From an uncultured Lachnoclostridium sp. (GTDB lineage Bacteria > Bacillota > Clostridia > Lachnospirales > Lachnospiraceae), in NCBI GenBank assembly GCA_948330435.1, contig CAOJBY010000004.1, positions 106,334-170,333 on the forward strand: 64,000 nucleotides of DNA, given 5' to 3'. How positions within the stretch are numbered: position 1 is the first letter of the stretch; every line of letters begins with the position of its first letter. The position numbers and the translations under genes are program-made. Positions 37,612-46,458 of the stretch are shown here, piece by piece. Below the pieces are notes generated by a model. The model did no database searches, had not been told where the DNA came from, and worked only from the letters and a program-made list of their open reading frames with translations.

Positions 37612-38370
37612 TTAAAGGATTATGGTTCCCGATTGCTCTGCACGTTCCCGCACTTCCTCCGGAAGTCGGCCGTCACTGATGATGTAGTCGGCATCTTCCA
37701 CGTTACCGAACGTATATGGCAGAATTCTGCCATATTTGGAACTGTCCATCAGAAGGACTTTCTTTCCGGCTTTTTTCATCATCAGGCTCTTTACCAGCAT
37801 CTCGTCTTCCTTGCCACAGGTGAATCCGCCGTCCTGAGTATAACCGGACACACCTAAGAATGCAGTGGCAATATTAATCTGCTCCAGCATCTGCAGAGTG
37901 CTTTGACCGGATACAGCCTGATTAAAGCGATTCAGTGTCCCGCCGCACATATGGACAGTGGGAACGGATAACTTTCCCAATTCCAACGCAATTCCCGGGC
38001 CTGTAGTAAAAATGTTCAGATCCATATCCGGAATGGCCTGGGCCAGAGCCATGTTGGAAGTTCCCGCATCCAAAAATACAGCACTTCCGGGCTCCAGGAG
38101 ACGCAAAGCTTTCTTTGCCATTTCCCGCTTTTCTTTCCAATTGGTCTGCATTCGGGTCTCCAGCTTGATCTCTGTGGGGCTGCTTCCCGGAGTAGCGGAT
38201 ATAGCTCCGCCTCTGGTCCGAATAATGATCCCTTCCTCCTCCAGCTTCTCCAGATCCCGATGAATAGTCATTAAACTGACATCAGGAAAAAGGACGCTGA
38301 TTTCTTTTACAGTGACTGCGCCTTTTTCCTGAATATGTTTTCCAATGTTTTCTCTTCGAATCTGGTTCAT
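37612..38370 (-). CDS. DeoR-family transcriptional regulator
   Basis: A 252-residue repressor-type protein: N-terminal DeoR helix-turn-helix (VTVKEISVLFPDVSLMTIHRDLEKLEEEG, with the usual TIHRDLxxLE) and C-terminal DeoRC sensor (MLKSG-like stretch, FLDAGTSNMALAQAIP, FLGVSGYTQDGGFTC, VLLMDSSKYG). These sense phosphorylated sugars in most cases. It is the first gene of the E2-E1 unit, 38 to 55 bases upstream of E2, and its promoter carries a repeated operator-like motif, so autoregulation is likely. Confidence 0.9.
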   Translation of the reverse strand: MNQIRRENIGKHIQEKGAVTVKEISVLFPDVSLMTIHRDLEKLEEEGIIIRTRGGAISATPGSSPTEIKLETRMQTNWKEKREMAKKALRLLEPGSAVFLDAGTSNMALAQAIPDMDLNIFTTGPGIALELGKLSVPTVHMCGGTLNRFNQAVSGQSTLQMLEQINIATAFLGVSGYTQDGGFTCGKEDEMLVKSLMMKKAGKKVLLMDSSKYGRILPYTFGNVEDADYIISDGRLPEEVRERAEQSGTIIL

Positions 38371-38411
38371 GAGAATTCCTTCTTGTTAAGTTTTGTTATG
38401 TTCTTTTCTTA

Positions 38412-38441
38412 ACTTGTAACAGATTATAACATTTTATAACA
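38412..38441 (-). promoter_or_regulatory. Three tandem 10-bp operator-like repeats
   Basis: On the minus strand TGTTATAAAA, TGTTATAATC and TGTTACAAGT follow one another without a gap, so the TGTTAyAA core recurs every 10 bases on one face of the helix. They cover the spacer, the -10 and the start-site region of the deoR promoter. A flanking GTTAAG/CTTAAC inverted pair lies at 38385-38413. Confidence 0.6.
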
Positions 38442-38451
38442 CATAAGTCAA
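38423..38451 (-). promoter_or_regulatory. Strong sigma-A promoter of the deoR-E2-E1 unit
   Basis: TTGACT (38446-38451), 17-base spacer, TATAAT (38423-38428) on the minus strand, about 50 bases before the DeoR start codon. Confidence 0.85.
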
Positions 38452-38478
38452 CAAGGTTTCTTCGGTTTCAGAAAAAAA

Positions 38479-38505
38479 GCCTGCGATTTGGCTCGCAGGC
38501 TTTTT
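38479..38505 (-). terminator. Terminator after queT
   Basis: An 8-bp perfect stem GCCTGCGA / TCGCAGGC with A-tract on one side and T-tract on the other, 24 bases beyond the QueT stop codon. It can act on both strands. Confidence 0.85.
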
Positions 38506-38528
38506 CGAATTCTCATTTATTATTTTTC

Positions 38529-39017
38529 TCAGGCTGTTCGGAAAATAAATCTTCGATATCTTTCCAAAATGGTCAGAAGTACGATTCCCATCACTCCACA
38601 TACAGCGATTTCTCCAATCCCTACGGTTCCCATCAGAAACGGAATGGGAAGAGGTTCTCCATAGCCATATCGAAGAACGAAAGGTATGATTAAAACGTTA
38701 GCCAGTATAGGGGGAACAGGTGCAAGGAAACGGCTCTTTTTACGCAAGAGATAGGTTCCTATGGCCCCTGTCAAAGTTGCCAGACTTCCGAATGCCACAT
38801 CAAGCATAATGCTTCCACCAATGAGATTGGCTACAAGACAGCCAATAAACAAGCCCGGAATGGCTGCCGGTGTGAAGTAGGGCAGGATAACCAGGACCTC
38901 GGCAATTCTTGCCTGAATTGCCCCATAACTGATAGGTGCAAATGCAATGCAGAGCACCACGTAGATGGCTGCAATCATTGCAGCCTGTGCCATGAATAAT
39001 ACTTTGTTGTCTTTCAT
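38529..39017 (-). CDS. queT: QueT-family queuosine-precursor transporter
   Basis: A 162-residue protein with about five hydrophobic segments; the conserved opening AAMIAAIYVVLCIAFAPISYGAIQARIAEVL and GLFIGCLVANLIGG match QueT, a substrate-binding component of energy-coupling factor importers for the queuosine precursor preQ1 or queuine. The shared ECF module is not in the window. A probable preQ1 riboswitch in its leader supports the assignment. Confidence 0.88.
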   Translation of the reverse strand: MKDNKVLFMAQAAMIAAIYVVLCIAFAPISYGAIQARIAEVLVILPYFTPAAIPGLFIGCLVANLIGGSIMLDVAFGSLATLTGAIGTYLLRKKSRFLAPVPPILANVLIIPFVLRYGYGEPLPIPFLMGTVGIGEIAVCGVMGIVLLTILERYRRFIFRTA

Positions 39018-39024
39018 TTTTTCT

Positions 39025-39068
39025 CTCCTTAGTTTTTTTTAACGTGTGGATGGTTTCGAACACACAGA
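39025..39068 (-). ncRNA. Probable preQ1-I riboswitch upstream of queT
   Basis: On the minus strand a short stem GTGTG / CACAC (39061-39065 with 39044-39048) encloses a 12-base loop UUCGAAACCAUC, followed by an A-rich tail GUUAAAAAAAACUAAGGAG that includes the ribosome site. This stem, loop size and A-rich tail ending in CUAAGG match preQ1 class I switches, which close the tail against the loop and hide the Shine-Dalgarno sequence when ligand is bound. The loop-tail pairing is less clear than in the B. subtilis example, so a covariance model check is warranted. Confidence 0.6.
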
Positions 39069-39097
39069 TTTTTCGGAACAGATATCCGAACTTGTAT

Positions 39098-39125
39098 AGT
39101 ATAACATGAAATGTTTAAAAGTCAA
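39098..39125 (-). promoter_or_regulatory. Promoter of queT
   Basis: Minus-strand TTGACT (39120-39125) and TATACT (39098-39103) with a 16-base spacer, upstream of the riboswitch leader. Confidence 0.7.
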
Positions 39126-39144
39126 ATTTAATTTTCCAAATAAT

Positions 39145-39173
39145 TTGACGCAGGTTCCATTCTCTGTTATGAT
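39145..39173 (+). promoter_or_regulatory. Promoter of the SNF transporter gene
   Basis: TTGACG (39145-39150), 17-base spacer, TATGAT (39168-39173). It gives a leader of about 95 bases before the ATG at 39275 in which no known regulatory fold was recognised. Confidence 0.7.
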
Positions 39174-39274
39174 TGTTTCGTGTGCCGCTATGAAGATAGC
39201 CTCTCCTCACAAGGGCATCTTTGAAAAAAATTCACTGGTACATATAAGTTTGTTTAATAAGGGAGTATATTGCT

Positions 39275-40648
39275 ATGGAAAAGAGAGAAAAGTTTTCGTC
39301 AAGGCTTGGATTTATTCTGATCTCAGCCGGATGTGCTGTGGGTCTTGGTAATGTCTGGAGGTTTCCTTACATAACAGGAAAATATGGCGGAGCTGCCTTT
39401 GTACTGATTTATCTGGTATTTCTGGTTATTTTGGGAATGCCTATTATGGCTATGGAATTTGCCGTGGGCAGAGCCAGCCAGAAGTCAGCTGCCAGAAGTT
39501 TTCATGTGCTGGAACCCAGGGGAAGCAAATGGCATCTGGAAGGGTATGCTGCCATGGCCGGCAATTATCTTTTGATGATGTTCTATACCACTGTGGGCGG
39601 CTGGATGCTTGCTTATGTGTTTAAAATGGCTACAGGTACCTTTTCCGCATTGAATCCCGACGAGGTAGGCGGTGTGTTTAATGAGATGCTGGCTTCTTCC
39701 GGTTCTATGACCTTTTGGATGGTGGTTACTGTTTTGGTTAGCTTTGGCATCTGCAATCTGGGACTTCAAAATGGTGTAGAACGCATTACAAAGCTTATGA
39801 TGGGTTTCCTTTTTATTATTTTAATTGTTCTTTGCATCCGAAGTGTTACATTGGAGGGTGCCGGAGCCGGATTAAGCTTTTATCTGGTTCCTGATTTTGG
39901 TAAGGTTGCAGAAAACGGCGTGGGCGAAGTAGTATTTGCCGCCATGGGTCAGTCTTTCTTTACCTTGAGTCTGGGAATTGGTGCTATGGCTATCTTTGGA
40001 AGCTACATTAGCAAAGAACGTACTTTGATGGGGGAATCCATGAATATCTGTATTCTGGATACGCTGATTGCCCTGATGGCCGGGCTGGTGATTTTTCCTG
40101 CCTGTTTTGCTTTTGGCGTGGATCCCGGAGAGGGACCCGGACTGGTGTTTGTAACTCTTCCCAATATTTTCAATCAGATGGCGGGAGGACGGCTGTGGGG
40201 CTCTCTGTTCTTCGTCTTTATGAGTTTTGCAGCTCTGTCTACAGTAATTGCGGTGTTTGAGAATATTATCAGTTTTGCCATTGATCTGTGGGGATGGAGC
40301 CGTAAGAAAGCAGTCCTGGTGAATTTGATTGCGATTCTAATTCTTTCCATGCCCTGTGTGCTGGGCTTCAATCTGTGGAGCAGCTTTGCTCCCTTAGGTG
40401 CCGGTTCTACGATCCAGGATTTGGAAGATTTTATTGTATCAAACAATCTTCTGCCTCTGGGCAGTCTGGTGTATCTTCTGTTCTGTACCAGCCGGTACGG
40501 ATGGGGATGGGATAAGTTTATTGCAGAAGCAGATGCCGGAGAGGGCATTAAGTTCCCAAAGTGGGCCAGATTCTATGTAACCTATATTCTGCCGCTAATT
40601 GTGCTGTTTATTTTTGTGATGGGGTACTGGCAGAAGTTTGCAGGGTAA
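39275..40648 (+). CDS. Sodium-dependent transporter, SNF/NSS family
   Basis: A 457-residue protein with about eleven or twelve TM helices. The first helix carries the family signature SAGCAVGLGNVWRFPYITGKYGGAAF, with residues that bind Na+ and substrate. Bacterial members such as LeuT and TnaT import amino acids or related compounds with sodium. Start ATG at 39275 follows AAGGGAG. Single-gene unit with its own promoter and terminator; the substrate is unknown. Confidence 0.92.
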   Translation: MEKREKFSSRLGFILISAGCAVGLGNVWRFPYITGKYGGAAFVLIYLVFLVILGMPIMAMEFAVGRASQKSAARSFHVLEPRGSKWHLEGYAAMAGNYLLMMFYTTVGGWMLAYVFKMATGTFSALNPDEVGGVFNEMLASSGSMTFWMVVTVLVSFGICNLGLQNGVERITKLMMGFLFIILIVLCIRSVTLEGAGAGLSFYLVPDFGKVAENGVGEVVFAAMGQSFFTLSLGIGAMAIFGSYISKERTLMGESMNICILDTLIALMAGLVIFPACFAFGVDPGEGPGLVFVTLPNIFNQMAGGRLWGSLFFVFMSFAALSTVIAVFENIISFAIDLWGWSRKKAVLVNLIAILILSMPCVLGFNLWSSFAPLGAGSTIQDLEDFIVSNNLLPLGSLVYLLFCTSRYGWGWDKFIAEADAGEGIKFPKWARFYVTYILPLIVLFIFVMGYWQKFAG

Positions 40649-40693
40649 TATAGCCTCTGTTTGACATATAATATACAGTTTTCATCAATGTTC

Positions 40694-40730
40694 AGTGGGG
40701 CCGTCATTCAGACGCCCCCACTCCTTTTTT
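40694..40730 (+). terminator. Terminator after the SNF transporter gene
   Basis: AGTGGGG / CCCCACT stem with an inner CGTC/GACG extension after one mismatch, then CCTTTTTT. It lies 45 bases past the stop codon. Confidence 0.85.
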
Positions 40731-40753
40731 GGCATTCACAGAATTAAAATCTT

Positions 40754-42310
40754 TTATTTTTTCTCTTCGTGGTACTCTTTCTCCGTATTCACACTCCAGA
40801 TATTCTTCTTATCCTCCCTGCCACTTATAATATTACCTACAGCCTCAAAAGAGGTTGCCATGGAGTGATCCATATTGTTGTAACGGTGCTGACCGTTCCG
40901 CCCTACACAATATAGATTTCTAAAGCCATTGAGATAGGAGATCAACTCATCCATATGCTCATAGGTATCAAAGTATGCCGGATAAGCTTTCTTCACTCGC
41001 TCTCTGTGGGAATCCAACACATCGCCCTCGCTGGAGATCACTCCCATTTTCAGCAGTTCTGCCGTAGCATACTTCACCCATTTTTCTTCGCTGAGTTTCC
41101 AGTACTTATCACCCTCACTACAGAAATACTCCAAGCCAATCCAAACCGTCTTCTTTGGATCTGCCACCATATAGGGAGACCAGTTGTTGAAAATCTGAAT
41201 GCGGCCCAGCTTTACTCCCGTATCCTGGACATAAATCCAGCAGTCAGGAACAATATTATTTAAAGTCTTCAACCTGGTCTCATTCTTCATATTCAGCTTT
41301 TTCACCAGAAGGCCCACCGTCACAAAGTCACGGTAGGGAAGACCTGCCGCAATCTCCGCCTTGTCCTTTGGCACATCATTCATGCCGGCAACCAGATCCT
41401 TTACCGGCATAGAAGAAATGAACACATCACCCACTACTGTCTCTTCCCGGCCATCGCATTCATACACAATGCTCTCTATCCGATCTCCGACCGTGTTAAT
41501 CTTCGTAACCTTACAACCCCTGCGGATCTCTCCTCCCATTTTCTCTACTTCCGCCGCTGCAGTCTCCCACAACTGGCCAGGTCCGTATTTGGGATAATTG
41601 AACTCTTCAATGAGGGAAGTCTGTACATGCTTCTTGTCCTGCTTTCCCGGAAGAAGCTTCACCAAATTATCTTTCAGGATTCCCATAACAGAAAGTCCCT
41701 TTGTACGCTGAGCTCCCCAATCCGGTGCAATCTCTCTGGGATGTCGGCCCCACAGCTTCTCCGTATAGCCCTCGAAGAACATAGAATACAGCTTTCGACC
41801 AAAGCAGTTAATATAGAAGTTCTCTAATGAATCTTCCGGTTTTCTGGCTACTGCTGTCTTCAGATAGCTACAGCCTGCCACGATTGTATCCGCAAGGCCC
41901 ATATTCAAAAACAGCTTTGCATTCAGTTTAATGGGATAATCAAAAAATTTCTTCTTATAGTAAATACGAGATACTCTGTTCCGGGTCAGCATTACCAGAT
42001 CTTCTTTCTCCGGATCCGGACCACCTTTTTTCAACGGTAAGGTACGTCCCAATACCTTGTCATCATAAGAGGGTTTGCCCTGAAGAGGCATAATCTGTTC
42101 CCACCATCTGGTTACCCTGTCATCCTTAGAGAAAAAACGATGGCCGCCTATGTCCATTCGGTTTCCATTGTAACGGACAGTCCTGGAGATACCGCCGATC
42201 TCCTGGCTTTCTTCCAGTACCAGTACCTCATATTCTTTTGACTTCTTTAACAATTCGTATGCCGCCGTCAGACCCGCCGGACCGGCACCGATGATGATTG
42301 CTTTTTTCAT
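40754..42310 (-). CDS. FAD-dependent oxidoreductase (UDP-galactopyranose mutase / protoporphyrinogen oxidase-like)
   Basis: A 518-residue flavoprotein. The N-terminus AIIIGAGPAGLTAAYELL is a Rossmann FAD fold, followed by IGGISRTVRYNGNRMDIGGHRFF, the conserved second flavin motif of the UGM/amine-oxidase group, and the C-terminus GLYCVGRNGQHRYNNMDHSM matches proteins found in glycan gene sets. It may act on a nucleotide- or lipid-linked sugar. It is a single-gene unit, so the substrate is open; true UGM is shorter (about 370 residues). Confidence 0.8.
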   Translation of the reverse strand: MKKAIIIGAGPAGLTAAYELLKKSKEYEVLVLEESQEIGGISRTVRYNGNRMDIGGHRFFSKDDRVTRWWEQIMPLQGKPSYDDKVLGRTLPLKKGGPDPEKEDLVMLTRNRVSRIYYKKKFFDYPIKLNAKLFLNMGLADTIVAGCSYLKTAVARKPEDSLENFYINCFGRKLYSMFFEGYTEKLWGRHPREIAPDWGAQRTKGLSVMGILKDNLVKLLPGKQDKKHVQTSLIEEFNYPKYGPGQLWETAAAEVEKMGGEIRRGCKVTKINTVGDRIESIVYECDGREETVVGDVFISSMPVKDLVAGMNDVPKDKAEIAAGLPYRDFVTVGLLVKKLNMKNETRLKTLNNIVPDCWIYVQDTGVKLGRIQIFNNWSPYMVADPKKTVWIGLEYFCSEGDKYWKLSEEKWVKYATAELLKMGVISSEGDVLDSHRERVKKAYPAYFDTYEHMDELISYLNGFRNLYCVGRNGQHRYNNMDHSMATSFEAVGNIISGREDKKNIWSVNTEKEYHEEKK

Positions 42311-42500
42311 CTAAAGCTCCTTTTTGTCCCTTTTCCTGTTATCTTCTGCCGTTTTTCAATTTTGTATCCAAACTATTTTTCTATTGTACACGATCTACGG
42401 ATAACCGTCAAATATTTAAACAATAACCGGGCGACGAAATACTCTTTCCCGTCAAATTCAATGTCCAGTACCGGATTGTACTGGCTTTATTCGTTGAATT

Positions 42501-42668
42501 TTAATCATCTACATCCAGCATATCCTTCAATTCGTTCAGCATCTCCATAATTTCCGGATTTCTTTTCGCTTCCTTTTCCAAAAGCCCAAGCATATGAGCA
42601 ATATTCCATCCTTTGTCGTTATTGCCCTGTATATCGTCTGCGATAATATTCCATAGTACGATATTCAA
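42501..42668 (-). CDS. Possible 55-residue protein overlapping the helicase 3' end
   Basis: A short frame starting at TTG 42668, with AAGGA 5 bases upstream, and overlapping the last 50 bases of the helicase gene in another frame. The product ends with an acidic helix-like stretch (EKEAKRNPEIMEMLNELKDM). It looks protein-like and could be translationally coupled. No family is recognised. The remaining 190 bases to the next gene (42311-42500) show no further feature. Confidence 0.35.
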   Translation of the reverse strand: MNIVLWNIIADDIQGNNDKGWNIAHMLGLLEKEAKRNPEIMEMLNELKDMLDVDD

Positions 42669-45088
42669 TGATATCCTTCATATGCTTTCGAAATGCATCT
42701 TCTTGTATAACATCTTTCAATTCTTCACGCAAGGCCAAAGCATAGCCTTCTCTCTCCACAAAAAATTCCTTTCCGGATTTTTTCAGGAAATGAATCGGCA
42801 TTTTCTTTGCTTTGTTTAAATGCTCACGATCTGATATTTTTTTGTAGTCCTCATAAGAAACTACATCATCCCAATCTCTCCAGTTGGTTCCTTTCGAAAA
42901 GAATCTTTTCCAAGAATATAGAACTTCCTCATCCGTTAACGCAAGTCGCACATCACCATCGTTATAAAACGCCTCCAGAATCGGCATTTTATAGGATTTT
43001 TGTATATTGGTTGTCTCTAAAACCTTAAGAAATTCTCTACCTATTCCATGAAATACTCTGTATTCTTCCGGTGACAAATCTCCCATTTCTTCAAGAAACT
43101 CCAAATATCTGCGGAAAGGATTTTCACTGGAATGCCCTATACAAAGCTCATACACATTGTCATCCATATAGGTAAACAGCTCCATACGATCAGGCACTTT
43201 TTCCAGAAGTTCTTTCACACGAAGATATTCTTCCTGTATGCGGTCCCGAATCGTCTGTTTCCGTTTCTCCATTTCACGGAACAAATCAACAAGACGCAAA
43301 TCAAAATCCACCATACATTCATCTGGAAATTCAAAATCCTGTAAAAATGTAGAACTTCCCATTACCTCACTATTATATGGCTTTCCGCTGAGCAGATACG
43401 GTGCTTTACCTGCCTTTTCATAATTTCCTATAAAGTCCAGAACATTCAGATATTGTTTTCCCTTTGAGCGTCGGAGCCCACGCCCTAACTGCTGAAGAAA
43501 TACTACCGGCGATTCTGTAGGACGCAAAAACATTACCATGTCCACGGATGTAATATCCACACCCTCGTTGAACATATCTACCGAAAAAATCACTTTTATT
43601 TCTCCGCTTTTCAATCTCTGAATCGCCGTCCCTCGATCCTGGTAAAATTCTCCCTCCCCATTGCTGTAAACCGCAACAGAGGGGATTCCCCTTTGTGAAA
43701 AGTCTTTTGCCATATCTTCCGCATGCAGTCTTGAACAGCAGAAACCCAAGGCCCTCTTGGAGGGATATTTCATGTAATGACGGTAAATCAATTCTCTGCG
43801 GCCATCATTTTCTATGTAAATACGGTTTAGGTCATGCTCTTCATAATGGCCCCTTTTCAAACGCAAACCGGAATAGTCGGTCTTGTCGTAGATCCCGTAA
43901 TAATGAAAAGGAACCAGCATTCCCCTGTTAATCGCATCCTTCAAATTAATCTCATAGGGGACATTATAGTCGCAAATTTCGTAGATACTCCTGCCGTCCA
44001 TTCGCTCCGGTGTCGCTGTCAGGCCAAGCAAAAATTTAGGCTTAAAGTAATCAATAAGGCGTTGGTAGCATTCTGTAACCGCATGATGAAATTCATCTAT
44101 TACAATGTAGTCAAAATAGTCCGGAGCAAAATAATTTTCACAAAGATAGCTTGCCCTTCCCAATGTAGAAACAGACGCAAATATGACGGCCCTATCCGTA
44201 TCCTTGTGCTTTCCATCAAAGAAGCCAAAATCATCGGAATTTCTTACATTGCGAAAGGATTCTGCTGCCTGCTTCAAAATTTCTTCCCTGTGAGCAACAA
44301 AAAGCACATGCTCATAGACTGCCGAATCAAATGCTGCCAGATAGGTCTTCCCCACTCCGGTTGCTGCCTGTACCAGTCCTTTTGTTGCCCCCCTCCTTGC
44401 GGCTGTCCTCTAAGGCATACAGGGCTTCTATTTGTGCACCCCTTGGCTGAAACAAGTTCTCGACATTCGCCGGATTCTGTTCCTCTGCCTCATCGTATTT
44501 TTCCAAATCCCTTTCTATCGACGGCCTTTTCCAGTTCTTTGCGTAACGCTTTAATTCTTCATCATTAATTATGACAGAGTGATTATAAAACAAATCTTCA
44601 AAGGTCTCATAAAATTTCTGAAAGTTGTGTTGATCGGTACGGTTACTAAAACGGTAGTTCCATTCGATTCCCGATGTTAGTGCACTTCTGGATATATTGG
44701 ATGAGCCTACATAGATCTCGTTCTTAGTTTCCCGATGGAAAATATACGCTTTTGCGTGAAAGGAACGTCCTTTTTCATTGTAAAAACGCAGATCTATCCT
44801 GTTGTCCAGCTCTTTTTTAAGGAGATACAGGGCTGACGGCTGTGTAATGCCAAGATAATTTCCGGTCAAAAGGCGTACTTCCACTCCACGATCCAATGCC
44901 GCTTTTAGATCCTCTAATATCATACGGACACCGGATTCCATTAAAAACGATACGATAATATCAATCCGTTTTGCCTGACGCATGCTCATTTTTAGCTGGT
45001 AATACAGATAGCGTTTTTGGTTCCTGTCACCTGTCATTACATCAGTAGGCTCGATATTCAGTTCTTCCGCAAGATTAAATTCAACCAC
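42619..45088 (-). pseudogene. PLD-nuclease plus DEAD/DEAH helicase, split by a frameshift in a G6 run
   Basis: The first part (45088 to about 44330) carries a phospholipase D-like domain with SFHAKAYIFHR (HxK) and YVGSSNISRSAL. The second part (about 44390 to 42619) is a superfamily 2 helicase with QAATGVGKTYL (Walker A), VIDEFHHA (DEAH-like), and QLGRGLRRSKGKQYLNVLDFIG (motif VI). The two frames meet at a run of six G on the minus strand (six C at 44388-44393); five would restore one protein of about 820 residues. So the gene is broken, phase-variable, or the run is miscounted. Similar PLD-helicase proteins are linked to DNA repair and phage defence. It starts inside the methyltransferase 3' end (31-base overlap), so the two genes form one unit. 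Confidence 0.75.
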
Positions 45089-45654
45089 TTTTCATCTCCC
45101 CGATCCGGTCTGACATCGGAAGTAACCCATTGCTCTTCGATGTGGAATGCTTCGATTTCTTTTAGAAGAGTTTCAAATTTTTCTTCTGTCATATCTGTGA
45201 AGTATCTGCCGTTACGTTCGCCCTCAAAGGTTCCGTATTTGAAAGAAGTGTAGACAATTCCGTTTTCCTTTAACGCCTGTGCCATTTTGTTAAGAACGGA
45301 TTTTAATTCCTGATATGGCAAATGAAGAATGGATGAACAGGCCCAGATTCCATCATAGACATTTTCCTCTTCCAAATCCTGAAACAGCATATGTTTGACT
45401 GGTATGCCGGTATATTCACTGGCAAGTCTGCATAGCTCTTCTGAGCCATCTATTGCTGTTACATGATGGCCTTGGAATAGAAAATATTTTGTATCCCGAC
45501 CGGAACCGCAACCGAAATCCAAAATATTTGAAGCACAAGGCAATCTCTTTAAAAACCGTTCTTGTGTAGACTTAAAATCTACATTTATTGTATTTTGTTT
45601 AAATGTTTTTGCATTTGTATTATAATAATTGAGCGTCTTTTGCATATTCCTCAT
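45058..45654 (-). CDS. Class I SAM-dependent methyltransferase
   Basis: A 198-residue methyltransferase with the SAM motif ILDFGCGSGRDTKYFL near 44-58, acidic motif II TAIDGSEEL, and LSSILHLP-type motif IV (CSSILHLPYQEL), as in TehB/UbiE-like small methyltransferases. The start could be ATG 45654 or ATG 45645; neither has an ideal ribosome site. It overlaps the PLD-helicase gene, and such methyltransferase-helicase pairs recur, which suggests the protein protects or modifies something for its partner; that is inference. Confidence 0.8.
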   Translation of the reverse strand: MRNMQKTLNYYNTNAKTFKQNTINVDFKSTQERFLKRLPCASNILDFGCGSGRDTKYFLFQGHHVTAIDGSEELCRLASEYTGIPVKHMLFQDLEEENVYDGIWACSSILHLPYQELKSVLNKMAQALKENGIVYTSFKYGTFEGERNGRYFTDMTEEKFETLLKEIEAFHIEEQWVTSDVRPDRGDEKWLNLILRKN

Positions 45655-45766
45655 CTCTGCATTACTCTCTATTTACCATTGTCATTTTCAGTATAAGTAT
45701 AAATCTATTTCCATTTCACCAATATATTATACCCTTTTTATCCCCCTCCCACAACTACCACCTTTT

Positions 45767-46357
45767 TCACCTCTTTTTCCTCTCTCGAAACTCTGTGATC
45801 CTCTCCCCAATCTCCATATAATCCCTCTCAAACAATTCCTCACTCATCAGCCGATTCAATATCTCCGCCGGCACCCTCTCCACAACTTTCTCTCTCACAA
45901 AATCCTTACTCTTCCCTGCATACTTCGCCATCCCGCAAATCTCCTGAATATGTGCCAGTTCCGGCCGCCAGAGAATCCGAATCTTCCACCTCATCTCCAC
46001 TTTCGGATTTTTCATAGCCTCCCGAATCATATAAAAATCCACCCGTTCATCCAGCCACTCCACCGAAATAATCCCCCAATACTCCGGCACGTGTTCCTCG
46101 ATATGCATAGCATGGGTAGACCCTACCACCACATAATTCCGGTCAAAAAAACGATCGTAATCCCTCACCTGCCGTTCCAGTCTCGCATAAGTATCCGCAT
46201 CGCTCTTAATCTCAATTCCGGCGATTTCATCAGGAAGAACCATCACGATATCCGCCCTGGATCTCCCCATCTGTTTTTCCTCTATGATGCGAATCTTGCC
46301 ATACCTTTCCTCCAGATAATCAAACAACGGTTCTCTGATATCCTTATCATACAGCAT
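45767..46357 (-). CDS. sce7726-family protein (PD-(D/E)XK nuclease-like)
   Basis: A 196-residue protein from ATG 46357, preceded by GGGGGG at 5-base spacing. The core RADIVMVLPDEIAGIEIKSDADTY has the Asp and the Glu-x-Lys of a PD-(D/E)XK nuclease fold, and YVVVGSTHAMHI follows. sce7726-type proteins occur in mobile or defence regions; the function is not established. It is divergent in position from the glg genes, being separated by a terminator. Confidence 0.7.
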   Translation of the reverse strand: MLYDKDIREPLFDYLEERYGKIRIIEEKQMGRSRADIVMVLPDEIAGIEIKSDADTYARLERQVRDYDRFFDRNYVVVGSTHAMHIEEHVPEYWGIISVEWLDERVDFYMIREAMKNPKVEMRWKIRILWRPELAHIQEICGMAKYAGKSKDFVREKVVERVPAEILNRLMSEELFERDYMEIGERITEFRERKKR

Positions 46358-46387
46358 AACATCCCCCCGGCTTCCATTCCTCTGCAA

Positions 46388-46421
46388 AAAGAGGTGCCAA
46401 GCGTCAGCCCAACACCTCTTT
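46388..46421 (-). terminator. Terminator after glgD
   Basis: A perfect 9-bp stem AAAGAGGTG / CACCTCTTT, followed on the minus strand by five T. It lies 37 bases beyond the GlgD stop. Confidence 0.85.
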
Positions 46422-46458
46422 CTTAGAATTCTAACATCTAAAAGTTTTTTCTCAGTCC

